A stretch of DNA of 64,000 nucleotides. Origin: Nostoc paludosum FACHB-159 (GTDB lineage: Bacteria; Cyanobacteriota; Cyanobacteriia; Cyanobacteriales; Nostocaceae). This document shows, one piece after another, positions 17,322 through 26,272 of the stretch. The notes under the pieces are model-generated. The model had not been told where the DNA came from and ran no database searches. It saw only the letters and a list, made by a program, of their open reading frames with translations. Every line of letters begins with the position of its first letter. Within the stretch, counting starts at the first letter, position 1. The position numbers were made by a program, and so were the translations under genes. The stretch spans positions 62,001 to 126,000 of the forward strand of contig NZ_JACJTU010000024.1 in assembly GCF_014698835.1 (NCBI RefSeq), in the 5' to 3' direction.

Positions 17322-18794
17322 GTGTACCAATGGGTATTGCCAAGTCTGCGCGAAATCTTGGCACAAAATCAATCAAGTGTCGCTGAATGTTCACCAGCAA
17401 AAGCAGAGCGGCAGTGGCGTGTCAGCCTTGCAGCAACAGAACAGTTGCTATTAAATAGTTTAGCAAGTGTTTCAGCTGACACGACCCAAGGATTAGTCTT
17501 AGCTGCACCAGCACCGTTATTTAGTCAGCCAAAACTGGCTCAAAGCTTACAGACAGTAACTTTTACAGCAAAACCATTTAACCCTTTGGCGCTAATGCCA
17601 TTTCAGATGCCAGATGCGATCGCACCTCAAGATTGTGAAGTCGCACCCTGTGAATCCGTACTTCCCTTACTACCCGCCGATCCATTGGCAGCAGAACAGT
17701 TTTGTTTAGTTTTTACAGATAAATTTACATTAGTACTAGTTTTAGCAACACACAAAAACGGTAAAAAAACCTTTTCATTTTCTTTTGAGCCAGAGGTAGT
17801 ACAGCAGGCTTGGCGATCGCTAGGAGCGCGGGTAATGCTGACTAATCCAGAATTTTTTAGCCAACTAGATGCATTAGTACAACAGTATTCTCCACTAGCA
17901 CCAGATTACCGCATGGTGGTTCAATTTAGCCAGCTGTTACTTGCTGAGCTAACAGAACCAGAAGAAGACACCGGGACACGGGGACACGGAGATACGGAGA
18001 GTTCTTTCCCCGCATCACCGCGTCTCCCCGTCTCCGTGTGTTCTGAAACCTCTCCCCGTCCCGATGTCGAATTGCTCCAAGCCTTTGCCCATGAAGTTCG
18101 TACACCTTTGACGACTATTCGTACTATGACTCGCCTACTCTTGAAGCGGCGGGACTTAGCTAAGAGCGTGATCAATCGCTTAGAAATTATCGATCATGAG
18201 TGTACTGAGCAAATTGACCGTATGGAGTTACTGTTTAAAGCAGCAGAATTGGAAACTTCTGCCCCAGTAAAATCTTCCAAAACTCAACTAACGCCGATGT
18301 CTTTAGATCAAGTGTTGCAGCAAAGCATTCCCCGTTGGGAACAAGCAGCACAGCGGCGGAACTTAACTTTAAATGTAGTTTTACCCCAGCAACTACCAAC
18401 TGTGGTTAGTAATCCCAGTATGCTCGATCGCGTACTCACTGGTTTGATGGAGAATTTTACGCGCAGCTTACCCCCTGGTAGCCACATTCAGGTACAGGTT
18501 ATTCCGGCTGGAGATCAACTGAAGTTACAATTATCGCCCCAACTGTTGTCTAAAGATACAAATAAATCTGCTACACCAGCAACGCCGCCAATTCGCAAAG
18601 CCCTCGGTCAACTGCTGATGTTCCAGCCAGAAACAGGTACTATTAGCTTGAATATGGCCGCAACCAAGCATTTGTTTCAGGCGATCGGTGGTAAATTGAT
18701 TGTTCGTCAACGTCCACATTATGGAGAAATATTAACAATTTTCCTCCCCTTGGAAGTTAGCAGTAATGAGGAAAAACTAGGAGTTAAAAGTTAG
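17322..18794 (+). CDS. Histidine-kinase-like protein with a degenerate ATPase domain
   Basis: 490 residues, GTG start (MYQWVLPSLREILAQNQSSV). The first 210 residues have no recognised domain. His257 lies in LLQAFAHEVRTPLTTIRTMT, a clear HisKA phospho-acceptor box. The C-terminal region aligns loosely with HATPase_c (MENFTRSLPPGSHIQVQV.., LFQAIGGKLIV), but the usual DxGxG and GxGLGL nucleotide motifs are missing. Residues about 214-245 are encoded by a repeat (17961-18056). It may be a receiver of phosphate from another kinase or an ATP-independent scaffold. No signal peptide or membrane segment is seen. Confidence 0.8.
   Translation: MYQWVLPSLREILAQNQSSVAECSPAKAERQWRVSLAATEQLLLNSLASVSADTTQGLVLAAPAPLFSQPKLAQSLQTVTFTAKPFNPLALMPFQMPDAIAPQDCEVAPCESVLPLLPADPLAAEQFCLVFTDKFTLVLVLATHKNGKKTFSFSFEPEVVQQAWRSLGARVMLTNPEFFSQLDALVQQYSPLAPDYRMVVQFSQLLLAELTEPEEDTGTRGHGDTESSFPASPRLPVSVCSETSPRPDVELLQAFAHEVRTPLTTIRTMTRLLLKRRDLAKSVINRLEIIDHECTEQIDRMELLFKAAELETSAPVKSSKTQLTPMSLDQVLQQSIPRWEQAAQRRNLTLNVVLPQQLPTVVSNPSMLDRVLTGLMENFTRSLPPGSHIQVQVIPAGDQLKLQLSPQLLSKDTNKSATPATPPIRKALGQLLMFQPETGTISLNMAATKHLFQAIGGKLIVRQRPHYGEILTIFLPLEVSSNEEKLGVKS
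17961..18056. repeat. In-frame inverted repeat inside the degenerate kinase gene
   Basis: gaagaagacaccgggacacg with ggggacacggagatacggag is followed by the near-complement cgtctccccgtctccgtgtg at about 18021-18040. It is the same purine/pyrimidine repeat type found between genes (for example 5713-5840). The open frame continues through it. Confidence 0.8.
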
Positions 18795-18826
18795 AAAAAT
18801 ATCAAGAAATAAATTACTACTACTAG

Positions 18827-18945
18827 CCCCTTCTCCTGTGGGAGAAGGGGAATTAAATCTCTGGCTCCCTCTCCCCAAGGTAGGCTGGCAGTGAGGGCAA
18901 AACCTTGTCAACAAGCTGGTTTCACCTGAAGTTGACACCAATAAC
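18827..18945. repeat. Hairpin and repeat element downstream of the degenerate kinase
   Basis: A perfect 10-base stem, CCCCTTCTCC(TGTG)GGAGAAGGGG, occupies 18827-18850 and may act as a terminator. At about 18919-18945 the sequence GTTTCACCTGAAGTTGACACCAATAAC closely resembles the right end of the 191-base inverted-repeat element at 61070-61260. Confidence 0.65.
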
Positions 18946-19127
18946 AAGATATGCGTTCCACAAGAAAAATTGAATGTTTTTTTATTTGTAAGTCCCTATC
19001 TAACTGTTGCCTGTTGCCTATTGCCTATTCCCTTTGAATTGCCATATGTAAAAATAGATGCCAAAAATGTATATAAATTCTGCCCAAAAGCCAAGTATAC
19101 ATTTTGGCAAAAATCAAAAGGAAAATT

Positions 19128-19799
19128 ATGGCAATTTTTGAAATTGTTGAACGCGAAAGTTTACGTTTAGTCAAAGTAACTTTGCAAAACGAAACAGTAA
19201 GGACTGAATCTGGTGCTATGTACTATATACGTGGCAACATTCAAATGGAATCTAAAGCTCCTTCAGCAGGTGGATTTTTAAAATCTTTAGCCACGGGAGA
19301 AAATATTTTCCGTCCTACATATACAGGTACAGGTGAGCTATATTTAGAGCCTTCTTTATCGGGCTACCACATCTTAGAATTAGACGGCAGTGAATGGATT
19401 TTAGATAGTGGGGCTTATTGGGCAAGTGATGGCAGCGTAGAAGTAGGAGTTGAACGAAACAAATTGGTGTCAGGCTTAATTGGTGGCGAGGGCTTGTTTC
19501 AGACAAAAGTCAAAGGTAGGGGTAAAGTGGTGATGGTTGCACAAGGCCCTGTAGAAGTAATCAATTTACGAAATGACCGATTAGTTGTTGATGGAAATTT
19601 TGCGATCGCTCGCACAACCACTCTAAATTATCGCGTTGAAAAAGCTACCAAATCTTTTTTCGGTTCAATGACCTCTGGTGAATTTCTTGTCAATACTTTT
19701 GAAGGAACTGGTACTGTATTGCTAGCTCCTGTACCTTATTGGCAAGTCATGATGCTCCGCCAAATTATCGCCTCCATCCCAACGCCTTCTAGCAAATAA
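19128..19799 (+). CDS. AIM24/TIGR00266 family protein
   Basis: 223 residues from the ATG at 19128 (MAIFEIVERESLRLVKVTL), chosen because AAAAGGA lies just upstream; a TTG at 19104 would add eight residues. The sequence is beta-rich with evenly spaced glycines (GAMYYIRGNIQMESKAPSAG, GTGELYLEPSLSGYHILEL, GEGLFQTKVKGRGKVVMVAQ, GEFLVNTFEGTGTVLLAP), matching the AIM24 beta-barrel-like family. The bacterial members have no defined function. No signal peptide. It is flanked by intergenic repeats and stands as a single gene. Confidence 0.85.
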   Translation: MAIFEIVERESLRLVKVTLQNETVRTESGAMYYIRGNIQMESKAPSAGGFLKSLATGENIFRPTYTGTGELYLEPSLSGYHILELDGSEWILDSGAYWASDGSVEVGVERNKLVSGLIGGEGLFQTKVKGRGKVVMVAQGPVEVINLRNDRLVVDGNFAIARTTTLNYRVEKATKSFFGSMTSGEFLVNTFEGTGTVLLAPVPYWQVMMLRQIIASIPTPSSK

Positions 19800-20196
19800 T
19801 CATTATTAAGTTGGAGAAGATAAAGAGAATCTAGAATTGAGAATTCAGAATCAATTAGTGATAGCGATCGCTATTTTCCTTTTCGTGGGTAGGCGTAGCC
19901 CAACCCAGGCATCCCTCCCATGCTTCGGATAAGCCTCTGGTTACACAGTGCGATCGCATAATATATCCACAAAGTCTCACGTTAAATCAAGTTCGTTTAA
20001 TTACTTAATACTTAAAAACTCTCGGTCTTAAAGCCCCAACATAATTGGTTAAGTATTCAACCGGACATGGTATTATGTGGTCATTGAAAAGGACAAACAG
20101 ACAAGGTTTTTTCCCCTTGTCCCGCGAAGTTCCGTTCACCGGAAGCAGCGCTGGTGACTTCTCTCCTTGTCTCCCCCTCCCCTTGTCCTGTTTTGG
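19800..20196. repeat. Intergenic region with dispersed repeats
   Basis: 397 bases without a gene. It contains gtgggtaggcgtagcccaac (about 19885), GCGATCGC sites, a purine/pyrimidine repeat (aaggttttttccccttgtcc) and, at 20122-20163, a palindromic element with ccgcgaagttccgttcaccg that is related to copies at 22882-22923 and 49616-49657. Confidence 0.7.
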
Positions 20197-21399
20197 TCAT
20201 CGCTGCCATTGGCACAACACTTTTCCAAGGGTAGCGATTCCCTCTACAATCTTGTCATTTGGTTGAAAACTAAAAGCTAGCCTGATAGCATCATCCCCCT
20301 GACCGTTGGCGTAACAGCGAGTTCCTGGGAGAAAGCTGATGCCGTGTTCTGCACAAGCACTTAAGATTGCTTTGGCAGTAATATTTTGCGGCAATTTACA
20401 CCAAACGAAAAAGCCGCCATCAGGACGTAAAGCGACTATATCGCCAGGAAACTCAGCGGCGATCGCATCTAACAACAAATTGCACTTATGTCGGTAGGAC
20501 GCGATTAACTTCTGAATGTGAGCATCTAATTTGCCTGTGGCACAGTAGCGGCCAACTACATGACTGACAAAAGGCCCCACAGGCCCCTCGCTTTTGAACA
20601 TTGCCAAGCGCTCAATAATTGCTGGATCGCCACAAGCCCAGCCCAACCTGACACCAGGGGCAATAATTTTTGAGAAGGTACTCACATATAAAACCCAACC
20701 CTCTTGGTCGAGGGATGCCAAGGAGGGCACAGTTTCTCCTTGAAAACGCAAATCCTTATAAGCATCGTCTTCCACTACCAGCACACCATATTCAGCCGCC
20801 ATTGCTACTAGTTTTTGGCGGCGAAATAAGGGCATAGTAGTGCCTGTGGGATTATGAAAGGTGGGAATAGTGTAAATAAACCTGGGTCGAATGCCCTGTT
20901 TTTTCAAGTCACTTAAAGTTTCTTCTAGGGCATCCACATTCATTCCCAACTCATCCACAGGAATGGTAATCAGGCGTGCGCCAGCGTGGACAAATCTTGC
21001 AACGACTCCCAAGAAGGTTGGCCCCTCCACGATCGCCACATCACCAGGTTCGATAAATACATCTGGTAGTAAGCCGAGGATCTGCCCAGAACCATAGCCA
21101 ATGAGAAGGCGATCGCGATCGGCAGGGATTCCTTGAGCCTGCAAGCCGAGGCTGATTTGCTCGTAGAGTTGAGCTGAAGGCGGGCCGTAATTAAGAGCGA
21201 TCGCAGCTTCTTGTGCCAGCACATCAGCAGTTGCAGCCGCCAAATCGGTATGGGGAAACAGAGTTGGGTCAGCTAGACCGTAGGTAAAACTGACAGTAGC
21301 GATTTTAGTTAACTCTGTACCATAGGTTGGGGGTGCGAGGTTTTTGGCTCTTTCGGCAAACAAATCAGCAATTTCATAACTATGGGTGATGGGAGCCAT
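20197..21399 (-). CDS. PLP-dependent aminotransferase, class I/II (LysN/MocR-like fold)
   Basis: 400 residues from the ATG at 21399 (MAPITHSYEIADLFAERAKN); a TTG six bases upstream is less likely. Fold type I signatures are present: GSGQILGLLPDVFIEPGD, TIPTFHNPTGTTMPLFRRQK, VEDDAYKDLRF and the PLP lysine in YVSTFSKIIAPGVRLGW. The family contains 2-aminoadipate, aromatic and branched-chain aminotransferases; the exact substrate cannot be assigned. It is divergent from the amino-acid binding lipoprotein gene at 21564, which hints at amino-acid metabolism. Confidence 0.9.
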   Translation of the reverse strand: MAPITHSYEIADLFAERAKNLAPPTYGTELTKIATVSFTYGLADPTLFPHTDLAAATADVLAQEAAIALNYGPPSAQLYEQISLGLQAQGIPADRDRLLIGYGSGQILGLLPDVFIEPGDVAIVEGPTFLGVVARFVHAGARLITIPVDELGMNVDALEETLSDLKKQGIRPRFIYTIPTFHNPTGTTMPLFRRQKLVAMAAEYGVLVVEDDAYKDLRFQGETVPSLASLDQEGWVLYVSTFSKIIAPGVRLGWACGDPAIIERLAMFKSEGPVGPFVSHVVGRYCATGKLDAHIQKLIASYRHKCNLLLDAIAAEFPGDIVALRPDGGFFVWCKLPQNITAKAILSACAEHGISFLPGTRCYANGQGDDAIRLAFSFQPNDKIVEGIATLGKVLCQWQR

Positions 21400-21563
21400 A
21401 AGCAATTCAAAATGAAGAAGAATACAGGAGTCAGAATTCAGAATTCACAATTGTGTTTGTCAACCAGAATCGACTGTAGATTTTGTTTGTTGATGGATGT
21501 ATTCTTTCTTATAACATCATGACAAGCATCATCAACATTGACTGATAGAACAGAATTACTACA

Positions 21564-22361
21564 GTGAAATCGATTAAGTGGAAGTGGCAGCAGCTTATTT
21601 TGAGCTTAGGCTGTCTGTTACTGATTCTTGCTTGTAACAGTTTCGATCCCAGTACTAAGCAAGATGCTAAACTTCTCAAGGTTGCTACAGATCCTACCTT
21701 TATCCCTTTTGAAATCCAAACGGCTAGGGGCAAGTTAGAAGGATTTGATATTGATTTGATGAATGCGATCGCTCAAGTTGCTCTTTTTAGAGTTGATTTT
21801 GAAAATTTGCCCTTTGACGGCATGATCTCAGCTTTGCAAGCCAAAAGAGTTGATGCAGCAATTAGTGGGATTACGATTACCGCCGAACGCTTGAAAACAA
21901 TTGCTTTTTCACGGCCTTATTTTAAAGCGGGATTGGCGATCGCAGTTCGCCAAGACAATCAAAATATAAAAGACTTCAACAGTCTCCAGGGTAAAAAAAT
22001 TGCTGTACAAATAGGTTCCACTGGGGCGGATTTTGCCAAAACCATCCCCAACGCCAAAATTAGCACTTTTAACTCTGGGCCAGAATTTTTTCAAGACTTA
22101 CTCAACGGCAATGTTGATGCTGTAGTTAGCGATGCTTTCGCTACTTTGTATGCAATTAAAAACGGCAAACTCAAAGGCATCAAAGTTGTTGCCGACCTAC
22201 TCACCGAAGAATACTACGGTATTGCCACACCCAAGGATTCCCCCCACCTAGACACAATTAATAAAGCCCTAGCTGCTTTGTTATCCAACGGCACCTACAA
22301 GCAAATTTATCAAAAATGGTTTAACGCCGAACCTCCGCAACTACCAGAATCTTGGCGATAG
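21564..22361 (+). CDS. Polar amino-acid ABC transporter substrate-binding lipoprotein
   Basis: 265 residues, GTG start. Signal peptide with lipobox (SLGCLLLILAC, lipid Cys near residue 24). The mature domain is of the GlnH/HisJ type: VATDPTFIPFEIQTARGKLE, GFDIDLMNAIAQVA, ISALQAKRVDAAISGITITA and YGIATPKDSPHLDTINKALA. It should bind an amino acid in the periplasm. No permease or ATPase gene follows within the window, so its transporter is encoded elsewhere or the gene is an orphan receptor. Directly followed by a repeat array. Confidence 0.9.
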   Translation: MKSIKWKWQQLILSLGCLLLILACNSFDPSTKQDAKLLKVATDPTFIPFEIQTARGKLEGFDIDLMNAIAQVALFRVDFENLPFDGMISALQAKRVDAAISGITITAERLKTIAFSRPYFKAGLAIAVRQDNQNIKDFNSLQGKKIAVQIGSTGADFAKTIPNAKISTFNSGPEFFQDLLNGNVDAVVSDAFATLYAIKNGKLKGIKVVADLLTEEYYGIATPKDSPHLDTINKALAALLSNGTYKQIYQKWFNAEPPQLPESWR

Positions 22362-22490
22362 GGGATGGGGCGTGGGGCATGGGGAATGGGGCATGGGGAG
22401 ATGGGGAAGTGTGGGGAGTGTGGGGGGAAAGATTTCTTCCCCATCCTCCCACACCTCCCACACTCCTTGCTTGTCCAATGCCCTATTCCC
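22362..22490. repeat. GGGGCAT array with complementary half
   Basis: Purine-rich units (ggggcatggggaatggggca, ggggagatggggaagtgtgg) are followed by the pyrimidine-rich complement (cttccccatcctcccacacc). The pair can form a hairpin just after the binding-protein gene. About 160 further bases before the PP2C gene show no gene and probably hold its promoter. Confidence 0.8.
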
Positions 22491-22649
22491 ACTAAAATAT
22501 TTTCTGCGTCTGAATTAATACTGCCACCAAAATCCACTGTTAAAACTACAATCTATTGTAAGTCTACTGTAGTCAGGGGCAGCCAATTGTGGCACCTTGG
22601 ATCTTAGTGGCTAGAACCACCTTGGAACGGGAATTAAGGAACTTCCACT

Positions 22650-24692
22650 ATGCTGATTTGCCCTCAGTGTAAATTTGAAAACCCTAATACCAACAAATTC
22701 TGTCAAAAATGTGGCACGTCCCTGACTCACAAAGTCTGTCCTGAATGCAGTACCGATGTTCCTGTGAATGCGCTACGCTGTCACAACTGTGATACAGAAT
22801 GTGGAACAGTATTTTGGGCAATTATCACTCAAGAAGCGAGTTTAAATCCGGGAGCCGGGGAAGAAGACAACGGGATATACGCAGAAGTCGAAGCGCCGCC
22901 TTCCGGTACTCTCAACTTCGGGGAAAACTCTGACGCAGAGAGTTCTGTCCCCGCCTCCGAGTGTCTTCCCGTCTCAGTATCTCCCACTGCCCCTAGTCCT
23001 GAAATTACATCAGGCTCCTATTTAGATTCTCAGGAGCGCTACCAATTGTTAGATACGTTACCTAGTCTAGAAAATCTTACAGAGGTAGAGGCGAGGGTTT
23101 TAGACTGTCAACCGTATCAAATATCACCTATTGAAGCAATATTAGGAAATCAGCAATCAGATCTGGTAACGCCATCAGTGGCGGCAAATGCAATTCCTAG
23201 TCTTGCTAAACTTTATATTGCTTTACAATACCAAGACCACCCAGGAATACCACGGATTCACGATGCATGGCAGCAAGGCGATAAGCAGGTCATACTAATC
23301 GAAGACCGCTCGAATTGGCAGCTTTTACTCGATTTGTGGCAAGAAGAGACAACGAGTTCGTTAAAAATTTTACACTGGTGTAATGAAATGGCCCAACTTT
23401 GGGCAGTATTAGAAACAGTAAGTTGTCGCCAAAGTCTGTTAGAATTGTCAAATTTGCGATTGGATGAAGACCAAACGCTGGCGCTACAAAGATTGTATGT
23501 GGAATCACACAATAGTCAGGCGATCGCTGATTTGCCAGAAGATGACCAAGCCCTATCTGTGATTTCAGAGCAACCGTTAAGTATTCAAGCTTTAGGGCGG
23601 GTTTGGCAAACGCTATTTAGACAGACTCAACGCACTCAATTTGGTTCTGTAGTGCAAATGTTAGGGGATTTAGAAGCAGGTAAAATTGAAACCATCGCAC
23701 AGTTGCGATCGCGTTTGCAGGAAATCTCCGTGGAACTGGAAGCACTAGGAACTGGAACTTTGCCCCCAATACAGGAGAAACATACTATTGTGCCTACTAT
23801 CCTGCAATCACAAGAACCAGAAGATATCATTAGTAAAACTGATGATATGCCAACTGTTGTGCTGGCAATGCAGTTAAGTAGCTTGGAAGATGCGGGACGC
23901 ACAGATGTAGGGCGTCAGCGTCATCATAACGAAGACTACTTTGGTATTGAAACTAAAGTTGAGAAGTTGGAGTTGCCCAAAAGTCGAATCCTGCAAGGGC
24001 ATGGTTTGTATATCCTCTGTGATGGTATGGGTGGACACGCTGGCGGCGAGGTAGCCAGTGAGTTAGCAGTCAACACCCTCAGGCAATATTTTCAAGAACA
24101 CTGGATTCCCAATCAACTGCCAACAGAAAATAGCATTCGCGAGGCAGTTTATTTAGCTAATGAGGCGATTTACAAGCTAAATCAACAAGATGCTCGTTCT
24201 GGAGTTGGGCGTATGGGTACAACTCTGGTAATGCTTTTAATTCAAGACACTCAAGCAGCAGTGGCTCATGTGGGAGATAGCCGTCTGTATCGCGTCACGC
24301 GCAAGCAGGGATTAGAACAAGTCACAGTAGATCACGAAGTTGGGCAACGGGAAATTACAAGGGGAGTGGAAGCAAGTATAGCTTACGCTCGCCCTGATGC
24401 TTACCAACTCACCCAAGCCTTGGGGCCCCGTGATGAAAACTCCATTAATCCCGATGTAGGCTTTTTCGAGATCAATGAAGATACTCTTTTAGTGTTGGCA
24501 TCGGACGGTCTATCAGATAACGATCTATTAGAAACCCATTGGCAAACTCACTTAGAACCATTACTGAGTTCTGCCGCTAACCTAGAACGCGGCGTCACGG
24601 AATTAATTGATTTAGCGAACCAACACAATGGTCACGACAATATTACTGCTATACTGATTCGGGCAAAAGTGCGTCCAAATCTTGAAAGTTAA
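22650..24692 (+). CDS. PP2C-type protein Ser/Thr phosphatase with N-terminal zinc ribbons
   Basis: 680 residues. Two zinc-ribbon motifs occupy 1-50 (CPQCKFENPNTNKFCQKCG and CPECSTDVPVNALRCHNC). Residues about 69-115 are encoded by a repeat insertion. A region at about 125-370 resembles a kinase-like or degenerate regulatory fold but is not recognised with certainty. The PP2C domain (about 415-675) shows GRQRHHNEDYFG, LCDGMGGHAGGEVAS, MGTTLVMLL, VGDSRLYR, ASDGLSDND and GHDNITAILI, with the metal-binding aspartates present. The FHA-kinase gene follows 190 bases downstream, which suggests a paired phosphatase and kinase. Confidence 0.92.
   Translation: MLICPQCKFENPNTNKFCQKCGTSLTHKVCPECSTDVPVNALRCHNCDTECGTVFWAIITQEASLNPGAGEEDNGIYAEVEAPPSGTLNFGENSDAESSVPASECLPVSVSPTAPSPEITSGSYLDSQERYQLLDTLPSLENLTEVEARVLDCQPYQISPIEAILGNQQSDLVTPSVAANAIPSLAKLYIALQYQDHPGIPRIHDAWQQGDKQVILIEDRSNWQLLLDLWQEETTSSLKILHWCNEMAQLWAVLETVSCRQSLLELSNLRLDEDQTLALQRLYVESHNSQAIADLPEDDQALSVISEQPLSIQALGRVWQTLFRQTQRTQFGSVVQMLGDLEAGKIETIAQLRSRLQEISVELEALGTGTLPPIQEKHTIVPTILQSQEPEDIISKTDDMPTVVLAMQLSSLEDAGRTDVGRQRHHNEDYFGIETKVEKLELPKSRILQGHGLYILCDGMGGHAGGEVASELAVNTLRQYFQEHWIPNQLPTENSIREAVYLANEAIYKLNQQDARSGVGRMGTTLVMLLIQDTQAAVAHVGDSRLYRVTRKQGLEQVTVDHEVGQREITRGVEASIAYARPDAYQLTQALGPRDENSINPDVGFFEINEDTLLVLASDGLSDNDLLETHWQTHLEPLLSSAANLERGVTELIDLANQHNGHDNITAILIRAKVRPNLES
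22860..22990. repeat. In-frame palindromic repeat inside the PP2C gene
   Basis: The core cagaagtcgaagcgccgcct with ttccggtactctcaacttcg lies at 22882-22921 and is related to the intergenic copies at 20122-20163 and 49616-49657. It is followed by a pyrimidine-rich half (ctgtccccgcctccgagtgt). The open frame is kept throughout. Confidence 0.8.
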
Positions 24693-24704
24693 ATATCAAT
24701 GGGA

Positions 24705-24865
24705 AATGGGGCATAGGGCATAGGGCATGGGGAGATGGGGAGCAGAGGAGAGTTTTTGTAGAAGTTCTTTCTCCTTTGCCCCTCTGCCCCTCCGCACCTT
24801 GTGCGCCTTGCCCAATGCCCAATGCCCAATGCCCTAGCCCCCAATCCCCAATCCCTAGTCCCCTT
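24705..24865. repeat. GGGGCAT / CCCAATG array between phosphatase and kinase genes
   Basis: gggcatagggcatggggaga units are followed by gcccaatgcccaatgcccaa and ccccaatccccaatccctag units, again an inverted pair. It fills most of the space between the PP2C and the kinase gene. Confidence 0.85.
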
Positions 24866-24882
24866 ACCTCATAGGTTGTATT

Positions 24883-26166
24883 GTGGTTACTCTGACGCTG
24901 TTAGAACCGCAACAAAAAACGCCGCTCCATCAGTGGTGCTTTGAAAACTCTTCCATAATTCGGATTGGTCGAGCAGCAGACAATCATATTGTTTTAACTG
25001 ATAGTCTGGTTTCTCGACATCATCTAGAGCTTAGACAAGTCGATTCTGCTAGCAATGGTGATGCTTGGCAACTGATTAGTCAGGGTACAAATGGAACTTT
25101 CCTTAATGGTGTCCTGGTAATTCAAAGTCCGCTACCAGACAATTCCCTGTTGCAACTCGCACAGGGAGGCCCAATACTGCAATTTCAAATCCGAGAGCTA
25201 AAACCACCGGATGTTTCTTTGCCCTGGCAAGAGATACAGGAAACCCTGGAAAACGCAGTTCCAACAGTCTCTTCAGGAAAAAATCCTGGGATTTTATCTT
25301 ATACTTGCACCCATGAAGGTAACTCCCCGAATAATTTGTTTTGTATCCACTGCGGCCAACCTCTGTCAGTGCAACAGACGATTCGCCATTATCAGGTGTT
25401 GCGAACTCTGGGACAAGGAGGTATGGGTACTACCTATCTGGCTTGGGATGCAGCTGGTTTGATTGCGGGTATGCCACAACTGCTGGTGTTGAAGCAAATG
25501 AATGCTGATATGGTGAGAATTGCCAAAGCTCAAGAATTATTTGAGCGAGAGGCGTACACTCTCAAATCTCTCAAACATCCGGGAATTCCCAAGTATTATG
25601 ATTTCTTTGTGGAAGGTGGAAAAAAATACTTGGCGATGGAACTAATCCACGGACAAGATTTAGAAAAACGTATTTCCACCACTGGCCCAGTAACCCCAGC
25701 CCAAGCGATCGCTTGGATGATCCAAACCTGCGATATCTTAGACTATCTTCATAGCCAAGAGCCTCCACTCATCCACCGCGATATTAAACCCGCTAACTTG
25801 ATGGTGCGAAGTTTTCAAAATCGCATAGTGGTGCTGGATTTTGGTGCAGTTAAGGAAATTGGCACAGCGCCAGGTACTCGTATTGGGGCAGAAGGTTACT
25901 GCGCTCCCGAACAAGAACGAGGACAACCTTTGACGCAATCTGATTTATATGCAATTGGGCCAACGCTGATTTTTCTGCTCACGGGCGAAAATCCCTTCAA
26001 GTATTACCGCCAACGGGGGCGACACTTCAGGTTTGATGTGGCAAAAGTTCCTACCATTAGTCCCCAATTAAGAGATGTTATTGACCGCGTTACCGAACCA
26101 TTGCCACGCGATCGCTATCAGACTGCCAACGAATTAGCTGCGGCCTTAGCTGCTTGTCAAGTCTAG
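24883..26166 (+). CDS. FHA-domain Ser/Thr protein kinase
   Basis: 427 residues, GTG start. An FHA domain lies at 1-107 (IRIGRAADNHIV, SRHHLEL, GTNGTFLNG). A zinc-ribbon-like segment follows (about 143-163; CTHEGNSPNNLFCIHCG). The protein kinase domain is from about 170 to the end: glycine loop GQGGMGTTYLAWD, catalytic Lys in LLVLKQM, IHRDIKPANLM, DFG in VLDFGAVKEI and APE in GYCAPEQERG. All catalytic residues are present. No transmembrane segment. The linked PP2C gene upstream also has zinc ribbons, so the two proteins may act on the same targets. The FHA part may bind autophosphorylated sites. Confidence 0.94.
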   Translation: MVTLTLLEPQQKTPLHQWCFENSSIIRIGRAADNHIVLTDSLVSRHHLELRQVDSASNGDAWQLISQGTNGTFLNGVLVIQSPLPDNSLLQLAQGGPILQFQIRELKPPDVSLPWQEIQETLENAVPTVSSGKNPGILSYTCTHEGNSPNNLFCIHCGQPLSVQQTIRHYQVLRTLGQGGMGTTYLAWDAAGLIAGMPQLLVLKQMNADMVRIAKAQELFEREAYTLKSLKHPGIPKYYDFFVEGGKKYLAMELIHGQDLEKRISTTGPVTPAQAIAWMIQTCDILDYLHSQEPPLIHRDIKPANLMVRSFQNRIVVLDFGAVKEIGTAPGTRIGAEGYCAPEQERGQPLTQSDLYAIGPTLIFLLTGENPFKYYRQRGRHFRFDVAKVPTISPQLRDVIDRVTEPLPRDRYQTANELAAALAACQV

Positions 26167-26220
26167 GGAGTAGTGAGACGGAGGAGATGGGGTAATAACC
26201 AATGCCCCATGCCCCATGAC

Positions 26221-26261
26221 GGCAGTTGCTCCACTTGGGTAGACCCCAAGACCGCACTGCC
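26221..26261. repeat. GGCAGT...ACTGCC double-stem hairpin
   Basis: GGCAGT (26221-26226) pairs with ACTGCC (26256-26261), and inside it CTTGGG pairs with CCCAAG. The element is embedded in an AATGCCCC array between the convergent kinase and DUF4327-like genes and resembles a repeat dispersed in Nostoc genomes. It could also end transcription. Confidence 0.65.
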
Positions 26262-26272
26262 TCCCCCATGCC

